A stretch of DNA of 12,671 nucleotides. Source: an uncultured Eubacteriales bacterium (GTDB lineage: Bacteria > Bacillota > Clostridia > TANB77 > CAG-508). The notes beneath the pieces were generated by a model that had not been told where the DNA came from, did no database searches, and saw nothing but the letters and a program-made list of their open reading frames with translations. This document shows, piece after piece, positions 7,747-12,671 of this stretch. The translations under genes and the position numbers were made by a program. The stretch covers positions 1 through 12,671 of the forward strand of contig CACXCH010000039.1 in NCBI GenBank assembly GCA_902766085.1, read 5' to 3'. Position 1 is the first letter of the stretch; each line of letters opens with the position of its first letter.

Positions 7747-9468
7747 ATGGATGACTATTTAAAGAAATATAATTCATGGTTAAATGATCCTGTAATTGAT
7801 GATGAAACAAAGGCTGAATTAAGATCAATTAGTGATAATGATAGTGAAATTAAGGATAGATTTTATAAAGATCTTGAATTTGGAACAGCGGGTCTTAGAG
7901 GTGTTATGGGAGCTGGCACAAATAGAATGAATAAATATACTGTCGGCAGAGCTACACAAGGTCTTGCAAATTATATCGTTAAAAATGGCTTGCAAAATGA
8001 CGGAGTAGTTATTTCCTATGATTCTAGACATTTATCAAAGGAGTTTAGTCGTGAGACAGCGCTTTGTCTAAATGCAAATGGTATTAAAACCTATATATTT
8101 GAGTCTTTAAGGCCAGTGCCAGAGCTTTCGTTCTCAGTTAGAGAACTTAAATGCACCGCTGGAATTATGATTACAGCAAGTCATAACCCTCCAGAATACA
8201 ATGGGTATAAAGTTTATTGGAATGATGGGGCTCAAATTGTTCCACCTAGAGACAAGGATATTATTTCTGAGGTTAATAATACTAAGTTTTCTGATATAAA
8301 GACTATGGATGAAAATTTAGCAAAAGAAAAAGGCTTGTACAATATTGTTGGCAAAGAAATTGATGATAAATTCGTTAATAAACTAGAGTCTCTCGTTCTA
8401 AATCCTGATGTAATTAAAGAACAAGCTGATAATATAAAAATTGTTTATACTCCTTTGCATGGTACCGGTGGAAAACTTGTTAAGAGAATTTTAACAGAAC
8501 TTGGTTTTAAAAATTTATATATTGTTAAAGAACAGGAAATGCCTGATGGAGATTTCCCTACCGTTGAATATCCAAATCCTGAAGATAAAAATGCTTTTAA
8601 ACTTGCATTAGACTTGGCAAAAAAAGTTGATGCTGATATAGTCCTTGCAAATGACCCTGATGCTGATAGAGTAGGTATTTATTCAAAAGGTGATAATGGA
8701 GAATATATTCCGTATACAGGAAATATGTCATCAGTTTTATTACTTGAATATGAGTTATCGCAAAAAAAAGAAAAAGGATTACTTCCTAAAAATGCTTGTG
8801 TAATTACAACAATTGTTTCAACTAATATGGCAAAAGCAATTGCTAATTATTATGGAATAGCCGAGTTTGAGACTTTGACAGGATTTAAATGGATTGGCAA
8901 AAAAATTAGAGAATTTGAAGAAAATGATAACCAATATAGTTTTCAATTCGGATTTGAGGAAAGCTATGGCTGCATAATCAGCCCTCATGCAAGAGATAAG
9001 GATGGAATTTCTGCTGTAATGTGTGCTTGTGAGGCTGCAGCTTATTATAAGTCTAAGGGCTTGACATTATGGCAACAAATGAATAAAATATATGAGAAGT
9101 ATGGTTATTATAAAGAAGGGCAAATTGCTATTGTCCTTAAAGGAGCTGATGGTGCTAAACAAATTCAGGACAAAATGACTAAAATGCGTTCATCTACTCC
9201 AACAGAAATTGCAGGATTAAAAGTTGTAGAATTTAGAGATTATAAAGAACATATCATAAAAAGGGCAGATGGGACAATTTCAAAAACGGATCTGCCAACA
9301 TCAAATGTTTTATACTATGACCTTGAGGACAACAACTGGTGCTGTGTTAGACCTTCTGGAACAGAACCTAAAATCAAATTTTACATGGGAGTAAAAGGAA
9401 CAAGCCAAGAAGACGCAAATAAAAAATTTGAAAATCTAGTGGAAGCAATAAAAAAGCTTGCTGAATAA
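7747..9468 (+). CDS. pgcA: Alpha-phosphoglucomutase / phospho-sugar mutase (PgcA type)
   Basis: This enzyme of the phosphohexomutase superfamily interconverts glucose 1-phosphate and glucose 6-phosphate, linking glycolysis with UDP-glucose, glycolipid and cell-wall polymer synthesis. All four family signatures are present: the phosphoserine loop TASHNPP (143-149, catalytic S145), the metal-binding loop DPDADR (303-308), the sugar-binding loop GFEESYG (402-408) and the phosphate-binding loop RPSGTEPK (535-542). At 573 residues it matches PgcA-type mutases of Firmicutes (about 580) rather than the 450-residue GlmM/ManB type; phosphomannomutase activity cannot be excluded. AAAGGAGA (7732-7739) precedes the ATG. 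Codons end in T more often than in the MATE gene. It appears to be transcribed alone. Confidence 0.93.
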   Translation: MDDYLKKYNSWLNDPVIDDETKAELRSISDNDSEIKDRFYKDLEFGTAGLRGVMGAGTNRMNKYTVGRATQGLANYIVKNGLQNDGVVISYDSRHLSKEFSRETALCLNANGIKTYIFESLRPVPELSFSVRELKCTAGIMITASHNPPEYNGYKVYWNDGAQIVPPRDKDIISEVNNTKFSDIKTMDENLAKEKGLYNIVGKEIDDKFVNKLESLVLNPDVIKEQADNIKIVYTPLHGTGGKLVKRILTELGFKNLYIVKEQEMPDGDFPTVEYPNPEDKNAFKLALDLAKKVDADIVLANDPDADRVGIYSKGDNGEYIPYTGNMSSVLLLEYELSQKKEKGLLPKNACVITTIVSTNMAKAIANYYGIAEFETLTGFKWIGKKIREFEENDNQYSFQFGFEESYGCIISPHARDKDGISAVMCACEAAAYYKSKGLTLWQQMNKIYEKYGYYKEGQIAIVLKGADGAKQIQDKMTKMRSSTPTEIAGLKVVEFRDYKEHIIKRADGTISKTDLPTSNVLYYDLEDNNWCCVRPSGTEPKIKFYMGVKGTSQEDANKKFENLVEAIKKLAE

Positions 9469-9479
9469 AATAAACAATA

Positions 9480-9541
9480 CCTTTTTTAGAAAAATACAGA
9501 AGTTTTAAAATGTTAATTCAAAAGTATTTTTCTAAAAAAGG
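9480..9541. repeat. Perfect 18-bp inverted repeat after phosphoglucomutase
   Basis: CCTTTTTTAGAAAAATAC (9480-9497) is exactly complementary to 9524-9541, with 26 bases between, 11 bases after the stop codon. It may end or stabilise the phosphoglucomutase mRNA, although the expected T run after the second arm is missing (AGAGCTTTT follows). Confidence 0.6.
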
Positions 9542-9608
9542 AGAGCTTTTAATTTGAAATATTATAAGTTGTAGTAAAACAAAATTTTTAATAGATTTAA
9601 TTTTATAT

Positions 9609-9684
9609 GTGCCATTAGCTCATCTGGATAGAGCATAGGTTTCCTAAACCTACGAGGGGGGTTCGAGTCCCTCATGGCACACCA
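9609..9684 (+). tRNA. tRNA-Arg (anticodon CCU)
   Basis: A complete 76-base cloverleaf. The acceptor stem GTGCCAT (9609-9615) pairs with ATGGCAC (9674-9680), followed by A and an encoded CCA. The D stem is GCTC/GAGC. The anticodon stem TAGGT/ACCTA holds the loop TTCCTAA, giving anticodon CCT, which reads AGG arginine codons. The T arm has the TTCGAGT loop, with one G-T pair in the stem. A weak promoter (TTGTAG at 9569-9574, TAGATT at 9592-9597) could drive it. No repeat of the tRNA 3' end is seen nearby, so no element appears integrated at this tRNA within the window. Confidence 0.96.
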
Positions 9685-9687
9685 AAA

Positions 9688-9719
9688 TTTTAAATATTAT
9701 ATCAATATTTTAAACTTTT
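9688..9719 (+). terminator. Weak A/T-only hairpin after the tRNA
   Basis: TTTAAATATT (9689-9698) can pair with AATATTTTAAA (9704-9714) with one bulged T, followed by CTTTT. It is in the right place to end the tRNA transcript, but an all-A/T stem in this composition is weak evidence. Confidence 0.3.
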
Positions 9720-9757
9720 CACCGAAAAATATTGACATATATTTTTTATAAATACCT

Positions 9758-9786
9758 TTGACAATTCTGTAAAATTAATGTAAAAT
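9758..9786 (+). promoter_or_regulatory. Sigma-A type promoter upstream of the MATE fusion gene
   Basis: TTGACA (9758-9763) and TAAAAT (9781-9786) are separated by exactly 17 bases. Transcription would begin near 9793, leaving a leader of about 100 bases that contains the terminator hairpin at 9815-9855. A second TTGACA at 9732-9737 has no well-spaced -10. Confidence 0.65.
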
Positions 9787-9814
9787 AAAAAATGTATAAA
9801 TAATCAATGAGTAG

Positions 9815-9855
9815 CGAAAGCGTAAGTCCAGTTGAGATTTACGCTTTCGTTTTTT
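9815..9855 (+). terminator. Strong intrinsic terminator in the leader of the MATE gene
   Basis: Bases 9815-9828 pair with 9836-9849 over 14 bp (one G-T pair) around a seven-base loop, followed at once by TTTTTT (9850-9855), a textbook intrinsic terminator. It lies after the best promoter and only 36 bases before the MATE ATG, with no room for another promoter in between. It may act as an attenuator, or simply block read-through from the tRNA side. Confidence 0.8.
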
Positions 9856-9891
9856 GTTGTTTAAAATATAAAAAAGGAGGCAATTAAAAAA

Positions 9892-11838
9892 ATGGAGCAA
9901 ACAAACAAAAACAAAATGGCGGAAGCACCAATGAAAAAATTATTCTGGAAAATGGGATTACCAATGATTATATCAATGGTATTACAAGCTCTTTACAATG
10001 TAGTAGACAGTGTATTTGTAACAAATATTGAAGGAGTTGGAGCATTAGCCAACCAAGCTTTAACAATAGCATTTCCAATACAAATTTTAATTATTGCAGT
10101 AGGAGTTGGAACAGGAGTTGGATTAAATGCATTACTTTCAAAAAGTCTTGGTGAAAAAGATTATGAAAAGGTAAATAAAGTAGCCGGAAACGGAATATTT
10201 TTAAGTATTTGCATTTATATAGTCTTTTTACTATTTGGACTATTTGGAACAAGATGGTTCATATCACTATTTGCAGGAGGAAATAGTGAAGTAATAGAAA
10301 TGGGAACAACATACCTTAGAATTTGTACAATATTTTCTTACGGCGCCATAGGTTTTGCAGTATTTGAAAGACTATTACAATCAACAGGTATGACAATGTT
10401 ATCAACAATAGCTCAAATATCAGGAGCAGTTGCCAACATTATACTTGACTATGTATTTATATTTCCATTAAATATGGGAGTTGCTGGAGCAGCAATAGCA
10501 ACAGTAATAGGACAATTCTTATCACTAATAATAGGAATGATTTTCCACTATACAAAAAACAAAGAAATAAATGGAAATTTAAAATATTTAAAGCCAAATG
10601 CAGAAATTATAAAAGGAATTTACAAAATAGGGTTATCAGCAGCAATAATGCAAGCATTATTATCAGTAATGATGGCAGGTATGAATGCAATACTTGGAAA
10701 TGCAAAAGCAGATCCAACAATACTTGTAGGTTCATTTGGAATTTACTATAAAATTCAGCAAGTAGCATTATTCTCAGCATTTGGATTATCAAACACAATA
10801 ATATCAATATTGTCATTTAACTACGGAATGCAAGACAAAAAGAGATGTGATGACTGTATTAAATATGGAATAATAGACTCAATTATAGTAACATTAATTA
10901 TTTCAATACTATTTGAAGTGTTTGCAAAACCAATATCATGTCTATTTGGACTATCCGGAGGAACTACAACAGAAATAATAGAAATTTGTGCAAAAGCGTT
11001 AAGAATAGCTAGTATTGGATATGTTTTTATGGGAATATCAGTTGCAATTCAAGGCGTACTACAATCACTTCGCTTTGCAATAAGGCCACTAATAATATCG
11101 CTATTAAGATTAGTAATTTTCGTATTTCCAATTGCGTATTTATTTACATTATCAGACAATGTTTCAAATGTTGTATGGTGGACATTTCCAATAGCAGAGA
11201 TTTTAACATCAATAATTTCAGTATTTATATTAAGAAAGTCATATAAAGAAAAAATCGAAACACTAAAAGATAACATGAAAACAAACAATTTAATAATTAC
11301 AATTTCAAGAGAACACGGAAGCAATGGAAAAGAAATAGGCAGATTGGTTGCAAAAAAGTTGGGAATAGCATTTTATGATAAGGAAGAAATGAAACAATAT
11401 GCTATAGAAAACAATATGGTATCAAATGCAGATGACACCGATGTTTTATACAAATATTACTTATCATTAGATGCGAAAAAAGATGCTATTATCAAACAAA
11501 CTGAATTAATAAAAAAGATTGCCGAGCAAAAAAGCTGTGTTATAGTAGGAAGAGCATCAGGATATATTTTACAAGATAATCAAAATGTAGTAAAAGTATT
11601 TTTATATGCACCAATAGATTATAGAATCAAAAAGATACAAGAGATATACAATGATAGCAAAGAAGATGCAGAAAAATATATAGAAAAATCAGATGCTGCA
11701 AGAGCTTCTTATTATGAAGTAATATCAAACCAAAAGTGGGGAGATAGAAGAAATTATGACTTATGTTTAAACTGTAAAATGGGAAATGAAAAAGTCGCCC
11801 AAGCAATATGCGACTATGTAAAATTTATAAAAAAATAA
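9892..11838 (+). CDS. MATE-family efflux transporter fused to a cytidylate-kinase-like domain
   Basis: A 648-residue two-domain protein. Residues about 15-450 form a MATE (multi-antimicrobial extrusion) exporter with about 12 hydrophobic segments; MATE proteins expel drugs or metabolites using a Na+ or H+ gradient. The opening KLFWKMGLPMIISMVLQALY and the VDSVFV segment (38-43) are typical. After a short charged linker (451-465), residues about 466-648 match the cytidylate-kinase-like family: ITISREHGSNGKEIG (469-483) with a phosphate-loop-like GSNGK, CVIVGRASGYIL (549-560), and RASYYEVISNQKWGDRRNYDLC (604-625). The kinase part would be cytoplasmic. The frame is continuous, and M462 has no ribosome site, so this is one polypeptide. 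AAAGGAGG (9873-9880) lies 11 bases before the ATG, slightly far. Codons end in A more than in prfA or pgcA. Substrates of either half are unknown. Confidence 0.9.
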   Translation: MEQTNKNKMAEAPMKKLFWKMGLPMIISMVLQALYNVVDSVFVTNIEGVGALANQALTIAFPIQILIIAVGVGTGVGLNALLSKSLGEKDYEKVNKVAGNGIFLSICIYIVFLLFGLFGTRWFISLFAGGNSEVIEMGTTYLRICTIFSYGAIGFAVFERLLQSTGMTMLSTIAQISGAVANIILDYVFIFPLNMGVAGAAIATVIGQFLSLIIGMIFHYTKNKEINGNLKYLKPNAEIIKGIYKIGLSAAIMQALLSVMMAGMNAILGNAKADPTILVGSFGIYYKIQQVALFSAFGLSNTIISILSFNYGMQDKKRCDDCIKYGIIDSIIVTLIISILFEVFAKPISCLFGLSGGTTTEIIEICAKALRIASIGYVFMGISVAIQGVLQSLRFAIRPLIISLLRLVIFVFPIAYLFTLSDNVSNVVWWTFPIAEILTSIISVFILRKSYKEKIETLKDNMKTNNLIITISREHGSNGKEIGRLVAKKLGIAFYDKEEMKQYAIENNMVSNADDTDVLYKYYLSLDAKKDAIIKQTELIKKIAEQKSCVIVGRASGYILQDNQNVVKVFLYAPIDYRIKKIQEIYNDSKEDAEKYIEKSDAARASYYEVISNQKWGDRRNYDLCLNCKMGNEKVAQAICDYVKFIKK

Positions 11839-11869
11839 AAACAAAATTATTCTAAGAAATAATAGTATA

Positions 11870-11909
11870 AAAAACTTCCATTGATTAAATATAACAAATG
11901 GAAGTTTTT
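11870..11909 (+). terminator. Intrinsic terminator after the MATE fusion gene
   Basis: AAAAACTTCCATT (11870-11882) pairs perfectly with AATGGAAGTTTTT (11897-11909). The A run on the left and T run on the right make it able to stop transcription from either direction. Confidence 0.85.
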
Positions 11910-11951
11910 GTGTTCACTTTACTGACGTAGTACAATTGACAAACACAAATT

Positions 11952-12089
11952 ATGAAAAGTGTTAAACAAATTACTTGAAAAAAGTTAATTAAAATGCTTG
12001 AAAAGTGTTAAACAAATTACTTGAAAAAGGTTAATTAAAATGCTTGAAAAGTGTTAAATAAAATTCCTGGAAAGTCTTAAATGAACCTA
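11952..12089. repeat. Six 23-bp direct repeats, candidate operator array
   Basis: Units begin at 11952, 11975, 11998, 12021, 12044 and 12067, exactly 23 bases apart. Two alternating versions occur: one with TTGAAAAGTGTTAAA and one with TTGAAAAAAGTTAAT, so the pair also repeats every 46 bases with one mismatch. Units 5 and 6 are more diverged, but all keep TTAA at the same place. The array ends at the base before the -35 position of the response regulator promoter, which suggests protein binding sites. Confidence 0.8.
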
Positions 12090-12109
12090 TTTATTAAACT
12101 AAATTAATA

Positions 12110-12118
12110 TGTTATAAT
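12110..12118 (+). promoter_or_regulatory. Extended -10 promoter of the response regulator gene
   Basis: TGTTATAAT (12110-12118) is a perfect extended -10. The -35 position (12090-12095, TTTATT) is poor, which is typical of promoters that need an activator. The expected start is near 12125, leaving a leader of about 64 bases. Confidence 0.6.
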
Positions 12119-12188
12119 GTTCTAAAATTTAATGTTTAATTAATGTTTGAATTCTAATATATTATAAATTTGAAAAAGTAGGTGAAAT

Positions 12189-12671
12189 ATGAGAATTTTA
12201 ATAGTTGAAGATGAGGAAAAAATAGCCGATGTAATTGAAGATAGATTAAAAAAAGAAAAGTACGAAGTTGATGTTAGCTATGACGGAGAAGATGGCGAAT
12301 ATAATGCATTAACAGATATTTATGATTTAATAATTCTAGATGTAATGTTACCAGAGAAGAATGGTTTTGAAATTCTAAAGGAAATAAGAAAAGAAAAAAT
12401 TCACTCTAAAGTAATAATGCTCACAGCCAAATCGATGATAGAAGATAAATTAACAGGATTTAATACAGGAGCAAATGATTATTTAACAAAGCCTTTTCAT
12501 ATTGACGAATTAGTAGCAAGAGTAAATGCGCAACTAAGAGTAGATGAGAGCCAAAAAATAAATGATTTTATAGAAGTAGGAGACTTAAAGTTAAATTTAA
12601 AAACGTCAACCCTAACTTGTACGAAAACTGAAGAAAGTATAGATTTAGTTCGTAAGGAATTTCAGCTAATA
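12189..12671 (+). CDS. OmpR/PhoB-family response regulator, 3' end outside the window
   Basis: The first 161 codons of a two-component response regulator. The receiver domain (1-118) has the acidic pocket E7/D8, the phosphorylated aspartate D51 in LIILDVMLP, the switch threonine T79 in MLTA and the conserved K101 in TKPF. From about 127 (FIEVGDLKLNLKT) the N-terminal strands of an OmpR-type winged-helix DNA-binding domain begin, ending at VRKEFQLI where the window stops. The ATG at 12189 follows AGGTG (12180-12184). A partner histidine kinase gene would be expected downstream but cannot be seen. The repeats just upstream could be its own binding sites. The signal sensed and the target genes are unknown. 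Confidence 0.95.
   Translation, partial: MRILIVEDEEKIADVIEDRLKKEKYEVDVSYDGEDGEYNALTDIYDLIILDVMLPEKNGFEILKEIRKEKIHSKVIMLTAKSMIEDKLTGFNTGANDYLTKPFHIDELVARVNAQLRVDESQKINDFIEVGDLKLNLKTSTLTCTKTEESIDLVRKEFQLI

Noticed and set aside
9609..9684. tRNA-Arg as an integration site for a mobile element
   Set aside because: No integrase and no second copy of the tRNA 3' end are seen in the window.
9807..9887. A 26-codon open frame (starting MSSESVSPVEIY) spanning the leader terminator of the MATE gene, a possible leader peptide
   Set aside because: No ribosome binding site precedes its ATG, and its length and composition are what chance gives; kept only as a possibility for the attenuation idea.
11275..11838. 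A separate kinase-like gene starting at the internal ATG (M462)
   Set aside because: The frame is continuous with the MATE domain and there is no ribosome binding site before 11275.
11936..11941. TTGACA as a promoter -35 box upstream of the repeat array
   Set aside because: No acceptable -10 lies 16-18 bases downstream.
11952..12089. CRISPR array
   Set aside because: The repeats are head to tail with no unique spacers, and no cas gene is present.

Overview
The window is strongly A/T-rich and uses the standard code (Trp is TGG). It has Firmicute-type expression signals: AGGAGG-like ribosome binding sites, TTGACA/TATAAT promoters and hairpin-plus-T terminators. The gene set (a VirD4 protein resembling those of clostridial conjugative elements, a YhaO/YhaN-type nuclease pair, RF-1, a PgcA-type phosphoglucomutase, a MATE exporter and an OmpR-type regulator) fits a low-GC Clostridia-like organism, possibly an uncultured gut species. 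That taxonomic placement is an inference. All recognised genes and the tRNA lie on the + strand.

Layout. (1) 1-3240: a strong promoter drives two small unrecognised genes and a VirD4/TraG coupling ATPase, ending in a nested hairpin structure. This looks like the edge of a conjugation or type IV secretion locus, with any other parts lying to the left. (2) 3246-6162: a two-gene unit encoding a SbcD/Mre11-like nuclease (YhaO type) and a SbcC/Rad50-like ATPase (YhaN type). The ATPase has two membrane segments where a zinc hook would be. (3) 6220-7336: prfA (RF-1) with its own promoter. (4) 7337-7746: a 410-bp gene-free stretch full of direct and inverted repeats, some matching pieces of the two preceding intergenic regions. 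(5) 7747-9468: phosphoglucomutase, followed by a perfect 18-bp inverted repeat. (6) 9609-9684: tRNA-Arg(CCU). (7) 9758-11909: a MATE transporter fused to a cytidylate-kinase-like domain, with a terminator hairpin between its likely promoter and its start. (8) 11952-12671: six 23-bp direct repeats ending where the -35 region begins, an extended -10 promoter, and the first 161 codons of an OmpR/PhoB-type response regulator cut by the window end.

The genes do not form one pathway. The observations most worth following up are the MATE-kinase fusion with its leader terminator, the phased repeat array before the response regulator, the membrane-anchored SbcC-like protein, and the recurring intergenic repeat family. 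None can be called a new system from sequence alone.
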